DNA from: JAZFYD01 sp036443405
GTDB lineage: Bacteria > Planctomycetota > PLA2
Assembly (NCBI GenBank): GCA_036443405.1
Contig: JAZFYD010000055.1
Span: 1 to 33,240, forward strand
Reading direction: 5' to 3'
Length of the DNA: 33,240 bases
The translations under genes and the position numbers were made by a program. The first letter of the stretch is position 1. Each line of letters opens with the position of its first letter. This document shows positions 1-7,543 of the stretch, piece after piece. The notes beneath the pieces are model-generated. The model ran no database searches, was not told where the DNA came from, and saw nothing but the letters and a program-made list of their open reading frames with translations.

Positions 1-10
1 CCCACTGCGC

Positions 11-40
11 GCGGAACTGGAATGAGCATTCCGCGTCCGC
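11..40 (-). terminator. Hairpin downstream of the 61-2525 operon, possible terminator
   Basis: GCGGA at 11-15 pairs with TCCGC at 36-40. Inside it GGAATG at 19-24 pairs with CATTCC at 27-32 around a two-base loop, with a symmetric 3x3 internal loop between the stems. It lies 20 bases past the stop codon of the last gene of the minus-strand operon. There is no T-tract on the minus strand, so intrinsic termination is uncertain; it could instead stabilise the mRNA 3' end. Confidence 0.45.
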
Positions 41-60
41 TGCGAAGGTCAACGCGTTTG

Positions 61-441
61 TCAGACCGACAGATACGTCGCGCTCATCGTCCCGTAGACA
101 AGGAGCAAGACACAGTGCGCGAGCGTCTCGCGCGATCGGCCGCGCCAGTGTGCGGGGCTGTAATAGAAGAGTTGCACACCGACGCGCGCGGCCCAAAACA
201 GGCCGATGCAGGTTGCGAGCGGGCCGAGTTCCGTTCTTAGATTCGCGCCGTATCGCAGAGTGAGCCCGCCGAACATGAATAGCGTGAACGCGAGAAAGAA
301 CGCGTGCACGTGATAGACCTCGCGCAGCAGGCGCGGTAGCGATGCGAGTGCCGGGCCCCAGCCGAGTAGGCGGGGGAGCGCGAAGATCAGGATGCCGATT
401 GCGATTTGGGCGAGGCCGCATGCGTAAAGCAGCGTATTCAC
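61..441 (-). CDS. Small four-helix membrane protein, last gene of regulator/DCC/MBOAT operon
   Basis: This is a 126-residue integral membrane protein of unknown function, with about four hydrophobic segments near residues 3-25, 46-62, 73-92 and 108-124. The GTG start at 441 overlaps the TGA of the previous gene in the sequence GTGA, which argues for translational coupling and fixes the start. It aligns by eye with the product of the gene just upstream: both have an LxW segment, a helix containing FGLL or FGGL, and an FWxxRxxxQ motif (FWAARVGVQ here). I therefore read the pair as a tandem duplication. The two proteins may form a heteromer beside the acyltransferase; that is inference. No family was recognised. 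Confidence 0.8.
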   Translation of the reverse strand: MNTLLYACGLAQIAIGILIFALPRLLGWGPALASLPRLLREVYHVHAFFLAFTLFMFGGLTLRYGANLRTELGPLATCIGLFWAARVGVQLFYYSPAHWRGRSRETLAHCVLLLVYGTMSATYLSV

Positions 442-842
442 AGCGCGGCCTTTGCGAACACGATCGCGAAGTACCCAAACACCACCGTCAGGCCGTGGTA
501 GCCCGTCTTTCGCACGAATCCCTGCACCAGGTCGCGGTCGTAGATCACGCGGTATTGCAGCATGAGGCGCACAGACCAAAACACGGCGATGAACGCGCAG
601 ATCGCCCGCGCAAGCGGTGCTCCGGATGCGAGCATGGCGGGGGCGAGCGTGGCGAGCAGCCCGAAGAACACGATGTTGCCGACGATGTAGCCGCCGTAGA
701 CCCACACGAGTCGGCGCGTCAGCGGCGCGACCCGCGCGAGATCGGTGCGCCAGTCGAGTGCCTGCGGAGTCATCGCCGAAGCGATCAGTACGCCGAAGTG
801 CAACAGACCGGCGACGAAGATGAAATCGCTGAGTTGGTTCAT
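438..842 (-). CDS. Small four-helix membrane protein, paralog of the next gene
   Basis: This is a 134-residue membrane protein of unknown function, with predicted helices near residues 5-25, 47-70, 78-97 and 117-133. Its ATG at 842 overlaps the TGA of the wax-synthase-like gene in ATGA, and its own TGA overlaps the GTG of the next gene in GTGA. All three are therefore probably translated in series. The motif FWSVRLMLQYRVIYDRD parallels FWAARVGVQLFYYSPAHW in the downstream protein. The pairing suggests a two-subunit membrane component of the same process. No catalytic signature is visible. Confidence 0.82.
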   Translation of the reverse strand: MNQLSDFIFVAGLLHFGVLIASAMTPQALDWRTDLARVAPLTRRLVWVYGGYIVGNIVFFGLLATLAPAMLASGAPLARAICAFIAVFWSVRLMLQYRVIYDRDLVQGFVRKTGYHGLTVVFGYFAIVFAKAAL

Positions 843-1561
843 GTGATGACCTCCAGGAACGGAAGCAGCACGCGCTGCAGGAATGGCGGATGAAAGAGAA
901 GCGGTAGGGGGGCGACGACAAACAAGACCGTGCGCCACCGGCTGCGATGGCGGCGTTCGAGCAGCACGCCCGCGGCCTGCACGGCGAAATAGAGCGTGCA
1001 GCGCCCGTACCCGCCGCCGGCCGGGACCGAAAGCAGAAGATCGTGGCCCAGGCCGGATGCGAGAAAAACAGTGAGCATCGCGCGGCGCGGACCGAGCAAC
1101 GGTACGAGCGGTCGATGGACAAAACGCCCCGCGAAATCGGCGAACGCGCGATTCCAGCGGCGGCCCCAGAACTCGCCGAGGGAACGCGCGGTGAGGACAC
1201 GGTCGAACAACGGCGCCGCATCGAAACCGCGCCGGCGCCAGTGGATCGACAGCAGATGCACCAGACCGAAGTGAAGCAGGAGGCCGAGACCGAGCAAGCC
1301 GAGCCACGCCGCCGCGGCTCCTTGCAAGCGCGGGACGACACCCCAGACGAGCATCGCACCGGCAACGACGCGCAACCAGGCCCCCGCCGATTCACCGGTG
1401 CGCGGTCCTCGCGCCGGGCGCCGATGGAACCGGTCCGCGTCCATCCCCGGCCAACCAAAGAGCCACGCGGGATGCACGCCCGCGTGCGCGCGCAACACGA
1501 CAAACTTACCGATCGCGATCACGCCGATCGCGAGGAGCCACATCACCCCCCAACGCGGCAT
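839..1561 (-). CDS. Wax-synthase-like membrane-bound acyltransferase (MBOAT_2 type)
   Basis: The predicted 240-residue polytopic membrane protein resembles wax synthase-type acyltransferases, which move acyl chains from acyl-CoA onto hydroxyl groups. The family hallmark SLGEFWGRRWN is at residues 127-137, followed by a segment containing the likely catalytic His173 (ASGLGHDLL). It has about seven hydrophobic stretches. It is shorter than plant wax synthases but within the range I would expect for a compact bacterial member. The chosen ATG at 1561 overlaps the DCC gene by 19 bases; an earlier in-frame extension lacks membrane-protein character. Within this operon it is the only recognisable synthetic enzyme, so the operon probably modifies a lipid or lipid-linked molecule. 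The substrate is unknown. Confidence 0.82.
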   Translation of the reverse strand: MPRWGVMWLLAIGVIAIGKFVVLRAHAGVHPAWLFGWPGMDADRFHRRPARGPRTGESAGAWLRVVAGAMLVWGVVPRLQGAAAAWLGLLGLGLLLHFGLVHLLSIHWRRRGFDAAPLFDRVLTARSLGEFWGRRWNRAFADFAGRFVHRPLVPLLGPRRAMLTVFLASGLGHDLLLSVPAGGGYGRCTLYFAVQAAGVLLERRHRSRWRTVLFVVAPLPLLFHPPFLQRVLLPFLEVIT

Positions 1562-2004
1562 GTCGTGCACGAGTTGGCTCCACAAACTCGGGAGAGTTCG
1601 AAACGGTGGGCGGCGAACCACGCGTAAAGTGCGCGAAACACGAATTTCGCGCCGGGGATCGCGGCGATCGCCACGAACGGTGTGGCCCACCAGATCCGCG
1701 CCGCTAGATGGAGGTAGGCGTCCACGCCGGCGAGCAGACGGTCGTGGGGTAGCAGCAGCAGCATTTCGTCGGGAACCGGTTGCGTGCGTCGCGCGAGCCG
1801 TTCTTGGACCCACCGTCGCTGCATGGGGGTGATCCGGTACCCGCGACGCGTCGCGATTCGCCCCAACCGCCGCACTCCCTTGCGGCAGATCGGGCACCGT
1901 CCGTCGTACAGAATCCAGCCGCGGGTCTCTGCGGGAGTTTCCGCAATTTCAGGAATCATTGAAAGATCGGACTGTGCCGCGATCGAGTGCTGTGTGGGTT
2001 GCAT
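1543..2004 (-). CDS. DCC-type thiol-disulfide oxidoreductase (DUF393)
   Basis: This 153-residue protein carries the family signature YDGRCPIC, with the redox pair Cys37 and Cys40 near the start of a thioredoxin-like domain. A second cysteine-rich end (CGANSCTTC, residues 141-149) is present. DUF393/DCC proteins are known as small redox proteins often linked to membrane enzymes; their partners are mostly undefined. The ATG at 2004 lies 5 bases after the regulator's stop codon, indicating one transcript. The gene sits between a regulator and a membrane acyltransferase, so it may keep cysteines of the membrane partners in the right redox state (inference). Confidence 0.88.
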   Translation of the reverse strand: MQPTQHSIAAQSDLSMIPEIAETPAETRGWILYDGRCPICRKGVRRLGRIATRRGYRITPMQRRWVQERLARRTQPVPDEMLLLLPHDRLLAGVDAYLHLAARIWWATPFVAIAAIPGAKFVFRALYAWFAAHRFELSRVCGANSCTTCRVGG

Positions 2005-2009
2005 CGGAG

Positions 2010-2525
2010 TCAGGCCCCCTTGCCGAACAGCCGGCGGACTTTCGCGCCCATCTTGGCGAAGTTCTTGACCGCAGCGGTCGGCATGCCGCGCACCTGGTGG
2101 TACCAGGACGACATGGTCTCGAAAAACGAGAGTATCGATTTGATGCGCTTCTTTTCTTCCGTGCCGCCGCGCAGGTCGAGGCACTCGCGCAGAACAGCGA
2201 GGGTCGGATCGACCTCGCGCTTTTTACGCTCGTCCATCACGATCTGGAACATCTCCCAGACGTCATGCAGGCTCGTGAAGTGGTCGCGCCGGTCCCCGAG
2301 GATGCGTTCGACGCGAATGATGCCCCACCCGGAAAGCTCCTTGAGGCTCATGCTGACGTTGGAGCGCGCGATGCCCAGCGCCTCGACGATCTCATCCGCG
2401 GAGAGCGGCTCCGGCGCGAGATACAAGAGCGCGTGGACCTGCGCCACCGAGCGGCTAACACCCCACTTGGGGCCCATTTCCCCCCAGTGGAGGATGAACT
2501 TCTCGGCGGTCGGACTGATCTTCAT
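2010..2525 (-). CDS. GbsR/MarR-family transcriptional regulator
   Basis: The 171-residue protein has a winged helix-turn-helix near residues 25-85 (segment LSADEIVEALGIARSNVSMSLKEL) followed by a long helical tail, as in GbsR-type regulators of the MarR superfamily. The opening segment MKISPTAEKFILHWGEMGPKW is typical of that family. ATG at 2525 has no Shine-Dalgarno sequence. A promoter-like pair and an 18-bp palindrome lie directly upstream, so the message may be leaderless and autoregulated. It heads the five-gene operon running to position 61. The ligand is unknown. Confidence 0.9.
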   Translation of the reverse strand: MKISPTAEKFILHWGEMGPKWGVSRSVAQVHALLYLAPEPLSADEIVEALGIARSNVSMSLKELSGWGIIRVERILGDRRDHFTSLHDVWEMFQIVMDERKKREVDPTLAVLRECLDLRGGTEEKKRIKSILSFFETMSSWYHQVRGMPTAAVKNFAKMGAKVRRLFGKGA

Positions 2526-2528
2526 TAG

Positions 2529-2546
2529 TTTCAGGATATTCTGAAA
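2529..2546 (-). promoter_or_regulatory. Palindromic operator of the GbsR-type regulator operon
   Basis: The minus-strand sequence TTTCAGAATATCCTGAAA is an 18-bp inverted repeat with a single mismatched pair. It ends three bases before the regulator's ATG. Winged-helix dimers of the MarR/GbsR superfamily bind such palindromes, and autoregulation is common in the superfamily. Because it overlaps the proposed -10 box it could block transcription directly. This is prediction from symmetry and position. Confidence 0.7.
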
Positions 2547-2560
2547 TCTGGGAAAAGCAA
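2533..2560 (-). promoter_or_regulatory. Predicted promoter of the 61-2525 operon, possibly leaderless
   Basis: On the minus strand TTGCTT (2560-2555), a 16-base spacer and TATCCT (2538-2533) fit a sigma-70 type promoter. The expected start point falls about seven bases after the -10 box, at or next to the A of the regulator ATG (2525). No ribosome binding site is present there, which agrees with a leaderless transcript. The -10 box lies inside the palindrome. Confidence 0.5.
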
Positions 2561-2581
2561 GGGGCGGATCGAAATTTCTGA

Positions 2582-2830
2582 GTGTGCCTGGACGTGGGGG
2601 CCGAGGAGATCGAACCGGGTGCGGTGTTCTTCTGGCGGATGGTTCTGATCGCTGACGTGGAGTCGAGAGGGTCGTCTCGAAGGCGAGAGCTGTCCTCGTG
2701 CGCGCTGCGACCTTGACTTGATACTCTCGACCGACGTGGGGACGAAGCCGGGCAATCCATCCAAGCCACGACTGTGGCTCGTCATCGACTTCGACCCGGA
2801 CGGCAACGTCATGGGCGTGACAACCTACTG
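2582..2830 (+). pseudogene. Possible decayed coding fragment between divergent-looking neighbours
   Basis: Two short plus-strand frames look protein-like. Frame one, from GTG 2582 to TGA 2716, contains AEEIEPGAVFFWRMVLIADV. Frame two ends at TGA 2830 with PRLWLVIDFDPDGNVMGVTTY. Joining them needs a +1 frame change near 2700. No family was recognised and no ribosome binding site is seen. It may be a remnant of a hypothetical gene, or chance. It overlaps the 3' end of the minus-strand CYTH-like gene by 6 bases. Confidence 0.22.
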
Positions 2831-3490
2831 AGGTTGTGAGTTGGCGATCTCCGCTGCGTAGTGCGGGTAGCCGAACGACATGTCGGGTGTGAGCGGCGGG
2901 CCGTTGTAGTTCGCGAAGATCTCCGTCGCGCCCAGTTCGAGCGCGTGCGCGACGATTTCCGCAGGAGCGACCGCTTCGCAGGCCACCGTCCATCCGCGGG
3001 CCGGTTCGCTTCCGGTCTTTTTCTTGTCCAGAAAGTGGGTGTGGAGTTCCGTCAACTCGACCAGGAACACGACGTCGTGCCTGCTCTTCAACTTCACGGG
3101 GTCCAGACGGTCGTCCACGATCTTGAACTTGCGCTGCCTCCGGTACTTGGCCACCCGCAAGCGCGGACCCTTGTCGAAGACGTTCGCCAGCCCGCGGACC
3201 TCCTCGCTGCAACGCCACTTGTGTTTGCTCCAGTCTTCGGCGATGCCGATCACGTGTTCGGCCGCCACGACCGGCGTATCGAGCTGCGCGTCCCGGATCT
3301 TGATCTCGAAGCGGCCCTCGCGGACTTTCGGCCCCAGGTCGTCGCGCGCCGGGACGATCAAGTAGACGTCCTCGCGCGGATAGGCCGCGACGGCGTGGTC
3401 GCTGGCGAGACTCTCGAACCAAGCATGCGTCTCGGGGGGAACCACGCCGGGCAGGAACCAACGCATCTCGCGCTTGACCGTGTCTGCCAT
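2825..3490 (-). CDS. Hypothetical protein, possibly CYTH-like
   Basis: This is a 221-residue soluble protein with no signal peptide. The start at ATG 3490 is supported by a strong AGGAGGTG ribosome binding site. The pattern LGPKVREGRFEIKIR (residues 52-66) followed later by a short VELTE strand recalls the alternating charged β-strands of CYTH triphosphate-tunnel proteins, but I cannot confirm the full residue set. It begins 39 bases after mutM ends on the same strand, so the two are probably co-transcribed. The function is unknown; the CYTH assignment is tentative. Confidence 0.82.
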   Translation of the reverse strand: MADTVKREMRWFLPGVVPPETHAWFESLASDHAVAAYPREDVYLIVPARDDLGPKVREGRFEIKIRDAQLDTPVVAAEHVIGIAEDWSKHKWRCSEEVRGLANVFDKGPRLRVAKYRRQRKFKIVDDRLDPVKLKSRHDVVFLVELTELHTHFLDKKKTGSEPARGWTVACEAVAPAEIVAHALELGATEIFANYNGPPLTPDMSFGYPHYAAEIANSQPQ

Positions 3491-3529
3491 CTCGCACCTC
3501 CTGCTGAACTCTGTGGCGGTACGGCGAGC

Positions 3530-4375
3530 CTATCGCAATCCGGCTTTCGACGCCGGGCGAACCCGCGGCGCGCGCTGGCATCGCGGGCAGACATGGGTGC
3601 CGCGCGCTCCGACGACGATGCGGCGGATATTCGTCTTGCAGCGCGGGCAGGGTTGGCCGGTTCGCGAGTAGACCTGGAACTTGTGCTGATAGCTCCCCGG
3701 TTGGCCTTCCGGCGTCCGGTAGAAACCGTCGAACGTCGAGCCCTCGTGCAAGACAGCTTGGGCCAGCACTTCGCGGATCGCGGCGTGCAAACGCGTGGCG
3801 GCGGGACGGTTCAGGGAACTCGCGGCGCGCTGCGGGTGGAGTTTCGCTAGATGAAGGGCTTCGTCGACATAAATGTTGCCGAGGCCCGCGAGGAACGCCT
3901 GGTCCAGCAAGAGCGGTTTGATTTGCCGGTTGCGCGCACGCAGCGCGTCGTGAAACCACGCGGCCGTGAACTCGGGTTCCAGCGGTTCGGGGCCCAGCGC
4001 CGGCAGCGCGTCGGATAACTCGCGCGCCCACAGGAGCCGCCCGAACTTGCGCACGTCGAGGAAGTGCCAGCCGTTGCCGTCGTCGAGGTTCATCGTGACG
4101 ACGACGAACTTGCCGGGGTGCGCCCCGACCTGCATGCGACCGGTCATGCGCAGATGTCCGACGAGGTGGCCGCGCTCACCCAGATCGAACAGGAGGTATT
4201 TCGCCCGCCGGTGCACTCGCTCGATCGTCGCGCCGGTCACGGCGCGCCGGAACCGCGCGGGCGAGATACCGCCCACCGAACGCGCCCACGCGATCGTCGC
4301 ACCTTCGATACGGCGCCCCTCCAGCAGCGGTCGCAGATGCCGCGCGACGGTTTCGACTTCGGGTAACTCCGGCAC
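3530..4375 (-). CDS. mutM: Formamidopyrimidine-DNA glycosylase (Fpg)
   Basis: This is a full-length 281-residue base-excision-repair enzyme that removes oxidised purines such as 8-oxoguanine and cuts the abasic site. Visible hallmarks are the N-terminal catalytic Pro2-Glu3 in PELPEVE, Lys59, the helix-two-turn-helix region LLDQAFLAGLGNIYVDEAL, and a C-terminal zinc finger with Cys243, Cys246, Cys263 and Cys266 and the DNA-contacting Arg258. It starts with GTG at 4375. The usual GGRGTH before the second cysteine pair reads GARGTH here, a mild change. It probably leads a two-gene unit with the 2825-3490 gene. Confidence 0.97.
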   Translation of the reverse strand: MPELPEVETVARHLRPLLEGRRIEGATIAWARSVGGISPARFRRAVTGATIERVHRRAKYLLFDLGERGHLVGHLRMTGRMQVGAHPGKFVVVTMNLDDGNGWHFLDVRKFGRLLWARELSDALPALGPEPLEPEFTAAWFHDALRARNRQIKPLLLDQAFLAGLGNIYVDEALHLAKLHPQRAASSLNRPAATRLHAAIREVLAQAVLHEGSTFDGFYRTPEGQPGSYQHKFQVYSRTGQPCPRCKTNIRRIVVGARGTHVCPRCQRAPRVRPASKAGLR

Positions 4376-4423
4376 GCGCGCAGTCTAGTTGGGTTCCTTT
4401 CCCGCGGCGATAGATTGGTACCC

Positions 4424-4819
4424 GTGAACAACCTAGAGACCGTTCGCGAGCTCTACGAAGCGTTCGAGGAAAAGGACGCCGAGCGTGTGCGCGCCGTCTT
4501 GCACAGAGACGTCGAGTGGATTCAGTGTGCGGGATTTCCCGGCGGGGATCATCGGCGCGGTGCTGATGCGGTTATCGACAAGGTGTTCGGCGGATTGCGA
4601 TCGGAGTGGGAGGGCTTCTCCGCGCCGATCGACGAGTTCGTGGACGGTGGCCGGACGGTCGTCGTACTCGGCAAGTATGTCGGCCGCCACCGCGAAACCG
4701 GACGTGACATGACGGCAGTGTTCGCGCACGTGTACGAAGTCGACGATGGACGCATCACGCGGTTTCGGCAATACACCGACACCGCGGAGATGGTCCGCGC
4801 GATGGGCTCGGGGCCTTAG
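4424..4819 (+). CDS. SnoaL-like / NTF2-fold protein
   Basis: This is a small NTF2-fold protein of about 131 residues, of the ketosteroid-isomerase-related SnoaL-like type. It begins with the usual helix VNNLETVRELYEAFEEKD, and an RDVEW segment follows near residue 26. Such proteins bind small hydrophobic molecules or act as hydrolase or isomerase relatives; no specific reaction can be assigned. I chose GTG at 4424 because the family opening starts there; a TTG at 4415 in frame would add three residues. Its TAG overlaps the convergent DUF2461 stop by three bases. Confidence 0.88.
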   Translation: MNNLETVRELYEAFEEKDAERVRAVLHRDVEWIQCAGFPGGDHRRGADAVIDKVFGGLRSEWEGFSAPIDEFVDGGRTVVVLGKYVGRHRETGRDMTAVFAHVYEVDDGRITRFRQYTDTAEMVRAMGSGP

Positions 4820-5505
4820 AAATCCACGCCGAGCGCATCGGACAGGAACCGCATCAAGGCCGTGGACGCCTTGTAGGTCTTGACCGCTTCGGCGAGAAAA
4901 CCCGGTTCTGCGACAGCGGCGGGCTTGAGCTTCCGGAAGCCGACGAAGTCCTTGCGCTTCAGATCCTCGACGAACTTGTGCTCCGGGTCGAAGCCGCGCG
5001 GCGGCCGCTTGAGCGACTCACCATCCAACTCACCAAAGAGATCGCGGAACGCCTTGTGGTCGCGCGCGCGCTTCCATGCCGTCGGGTTGTCCACGATCGC
5101 CTCGCGGATCTTGGTCACGCTCGGTGTGTCCGGCTGCCAGATCCCGGCGCCGAGCCAAACTTCCTTCGGGTCGATCTTCAGGTAGAAGCCCGGCGCTTGC
5201 ACGTCCTTGCCCGCGGCGTTCATGAACCGCGCCGCCGCGCGCGCGTCGTACGGGCGCTTGTCCTTCGAAAACCGGACGTCGCGGTTGATGCGCATCATCG
5301 AGCCGCCGACCTTCTTATCGCTGGCGACGATGTGCGGACTGATCTTGGCGAGCTTGGGCTCGATGGCGCGGATGAACTCGAGAAACGGCTCTTGCACCTC
5401 GGCCTGATAGCGCGCCTTGTTCTCCTGGAACCAGTCGCGGTTGTTGCTTTTCTCCAACTGGCGGAGAAAGGGAACGAGCTTCTTGCCGAGTCCTTGAAAT
5501 GCCAC
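4816..5505 (-). CDS. DUF2461 family protein
   Basis: This 229-residue protein belongs to the DUF2461 (TIGR02453) family of unknown function. Recognisable features are NNRDWFQENKARY near residue 21, the FSKDKRPYD motif near residues 79-87, and GFYLKIDPKEVWLGAGIWQP in the middle. GTG at 5505 follows an AGGAGG ribosome binding site seven bases away, which fixes the start well inside a longer open frame. It is convergent with the SnoaL-like gene and divergent from the VOC gene. No function is inferred. Confidence 0.93.
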   Translation of the reverse strand: MAFQGLGKKLVPFLRQLEKSNNRDWFQENKARYQAEVQEPFLEFIRAIEPKLAKISPHIVASDKKVGGSMMRINRDVRFSKDKRPYDARAAARFMNAAGKDVQAPGFYLKIDPKEVWLGAGIWQPDTPSVTKIREAIVDNPTAWKRARDHKAFRDLFGELDGESLKRPPRGFDPEHKFVEDLKRKDFVGFRKLKPAAVAEPGFLAEAVKTYKASTALMRFLSDALGVDF

Positions 5506-5577
5506 GCGCGGCCCTCCTGTCGGCGACACTATAACGAGGCCGTGGCGATCGTGCGGAGACGGCGTAGGCTTGGGGCG

Positions 5578-5982
5578 ATGAAAGCCAAGCTCTTTCGCGT
5601 CATCGTCCCCGTCAACGACATCGAGCGCGCCGCCGCGTTCTACCAAGCGGTGCTGGTCGATCCGGGGCGGCGTGTCTCGCCCGGGCGGCACTACTTCGAC
5701 TGCGACGGGACGATCCTCGCGTGTTTCGATCCCGCAGCCGATGGGGACGCGCACGAGTCGCAACCCAATCCCGAGTGGCTCTACCTCGCCGTCGACGATC
5801 TCGAAGCCTCCCTGGATGCGTGCCGTGCCGCCGGCGCGACGTTTGGCCCCGGCACGATCCACGGCGCGCCCGCCGCCGAAATCGTTCTGCGTCCGTGGGG
5901 CGAGCGGTCCTTCTACGTGCACGATCCGTTTCACAACAAACTCTGCTTCGTGGATCGCTCGACCATGTTCACGGGCGAGTGA
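5578..5982 (+). CDS. VOC family protein (glyoxalase/bleomycin-resistance fold)
   Basis: This 134-residue protein has the βαβββ pattern of the vicinal-oxygen-chelate superfamily: LFRVIVPVNDIERAAAFYQAVL at the start and a closing SFYVHDPFHNKLCFVD, where members usually have DPxGN. His38 and residues near the end could supply metal ligands. The family includes glyoxalases, dioxygenases and drug-binding proteins; this one cannot be placed further. Start ATG 5578 has only a weak GGGG ribosome binding site. It is a single gene, with the DUF2461 gene divergent upstream. Confidence 0.9.
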   Translation: MKAKLFRVIVPVNDIERAAAFYQAVLVDPGRRVSPGRHYFDCDGTILACFDPAADGDAHESQPNPEWLYLAVDDLEASLDACRAAGATFGPGTIHGAPAAEIVLRPWGERSFYVHDPFHNKLCFVDRSTMFTGE

Positions 5983-6080
5983 AGGTGGCCCTGTCCGACA
6001 CGAGCGTTTCACGCACGTTTGCACAACGCGGTTGACCACCCGCCGAAGCGCGGCACCCAGGCCGCACCCGAACGCCCCAA

Positions 6081-6150
6081 GTGGGGACAGTACAATGACT
6101 TACGAGCGTCCGGCAGGGTACCTGGTACCGTGTGGTCTGTCTCCGGGCGG
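6081..6150. repeat. Palindromic intergenic sequence, REP-like
   Basis: The gap before the flavoenzyme gene holds GTGGGGACAG at 6081-6090 and a partly matching CTGTCTCC near 6137-6144. Between them is GGTACCTGGTACCG at 6117-6130. A near-identical GGTACCTGGAACCG recurs at 28624-28637. Short intergenic palindromes of this kind are common in bacterial genomes. A TACAAT box at 6091-6096 could be a -10 element, but I see no good -35 partner. Confidence 0.4.
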
Positions 6151-6193
6151 GTCGGGTTCGTAACATCGCGCGGCAGCAAGCATCGGAGGAAGC

Positions 6194-7543
6194 ATGAGAG
6201 AGTTCGACCTGATTCTCCTCGGAGCCGGCAACTCGGCGGACGTGTATCGCGCGGCGAACGCTGCGGGGCTGAAGACCGCGGTCATCGAGAAGGGCCCGCT
6301 TGGGGGGACGTGCCCCAACCGCGGGTGCATCCCGTCCAAGCTCCTGCTCGCGCATGCGGATCGGGCCGATGCGATTCGTGATTCCAAACGGTTCCACATC
6401 GAATCCAAGCTGGAGTCGATCGATGGCGACGCCATCTTGAAAGACGTGCGCGAGTACACGAATCGTTGGGACACCGTGCTCGAGGAGGCGCTTGGCGAAC
6501 ACATCACGCTGTTTCGCGGGCATGGCCGTTTCGTCGACGACCACACGATCGAGGTGGACGGCGAGAAGATCACGGCCGACCGGATCGTGATCGGAACCGG
6601 GGCGCGTCCGCGGCGGCTCGATCTCGGAGTTCCGTATATGACGAGCGACGAGATCTTCGACCTCGAGACCATGCCCGAGTCGATCGTCTTCGTCGGTGGC
6701 GGCTTCATCTCCGCGGAGCTGGCGCACTTCTTCGCCGGTGTCGGCGTGCCGACGACGATCCTTGCGCGCGACGACCGACTGCTGGGCAGGGAGGACGAAG
6801 AAACGTCCGCCGTCTTCTGCAAGGCGTTCGGCGAGCGCGTGGACGTTCGTTACAACACCTCGCTGGAGAAAGCGGAACACGACGGCCATCGCTACACGCT
6901 CCACCTCTCCGACGGCACGACGCTGGAAACCGCCGCGCTCGTGGTGGCGATCGGGCGCGTGCCGAACAGCGACGACCTCGGTCTCGAAAACACCTCGATT
7001 CGCACCAGCGCCGCCGGGTACATCGAAACCGATGACTTCCTGCGCACCAGCGCCCCCGGTGTGCATGCGCTCGGCGACGTCGCCGGTAAGTACTTCTTCA
7101 CACACACGGCGAGCCTGGAAGCGGCCTACCTCGGGCGGCTACTCACGGGTGCGACGGATGCGCCGCTCGACTACGGCCCGGTTCCGCACGCGGTTTTCAC
7201 CGAGCCGGAGATGGCCGCTGTCGGTCAGACGGAAGACGAGCTGAAGGCGGCGGGCACCGACTACGTGAAGGCGACGTTGCCGTTCGACAAGGTCACGAAG
7301 GGCCGTGCGATCAAGGAGGAGCACGGCCTTGCGAAGCTGCTGGTCGCGCGCGACGGCACGATCCTCGGCGCGCACCTGGTCGGCGCCAACGCGTCGATTC
7401 TGCTGCACGAGATCGTCGCGGTCATGAAGTGGCGCAACAACGTCACGTCGCTGACCGGCATGATCCACGTGCATCCGTCCCTGAACGAGGTGATCGGCGG
7501 TGTGGCGGGCCGGGCCGTGAAGGCGCTGGAAGACGGAGCCTAG
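6194..7543 (+). CDS. Dihydrolipoamide-dehydrogenase-like pyridine nucleotide-disulfide oxidoreductase
   Basis: This 449-residue flavoenzyme has an N-terminal FAD Rossmann motif (LLGAGNSADVY, more degenerate than the usual GxGxxG), the redox disulfide GGTCPNRGCIPSK with Cys40 and Cys45, an NAD(P) motif VFVGGGFISAE and the C-terminal catalytic pair His427/Glu432 in HPSLNEV. It could act on lipoamide, mycothiol disulfide or another low-molecular-weight disulfide; no 2-oxoacid dehydrogenase genes are nearby, so lpd itself is not implied. GGAGG lies four bases before ATG 6194. Its TAG overlaps the convergent sigma-factor stop codon. Confidence 0.95.
   Translation: MREFDLILLGAGNSADVYRAANAAGLKTAVIEKGPLGGTCPNRGCIPSKLLLAHADRADAIRDSKRFHIESKLESIDGDAILKDVREYTNRWDTVLEEALGEHITLFRGHGRFVDDHTIEVDGEKITADRIVIGTGARPRRLDLGVPYMTSDEIFDLETMPESIVFVGGGFISAELAHFFAGVGVPTTILARDDRLLGREDEETSAVFCKAFGERVDVRYNTSLEKAEHDGHRYTLHLSDGTTLETAALVVAIGRVPNSDDLGLENTSIRTSAAGYIETDDFLRTSAPGVHALGDVAGKYFFTHTASLEAAYLGRLLTGATDAPLDYGPVPHAVFTEPEMAAVGQTEDELKAAGTDYVKATLPFDKVTKGRAIKEEHGLAKLLVARDGTILGAHLVGANASILLHEIVAVMKWRNNVTSLTGMIHVHPSLNEVIGGVAGRAVKALEDGA

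Noticed and set aside
2010..4031. Long minus-strand frame of 673 codons
   Set aside because: Only its 3' part (2010-2525) is the regulator; the rest is out of frame with mutM and the CYTH-like gene and reads as Arg/Pro-rich shadow.
6060..6193. Promoter with TACAAT at 6091-6096
   Set aside because: No acceptable -35 hexamer at 16-18 bases; not listed as a promoter.
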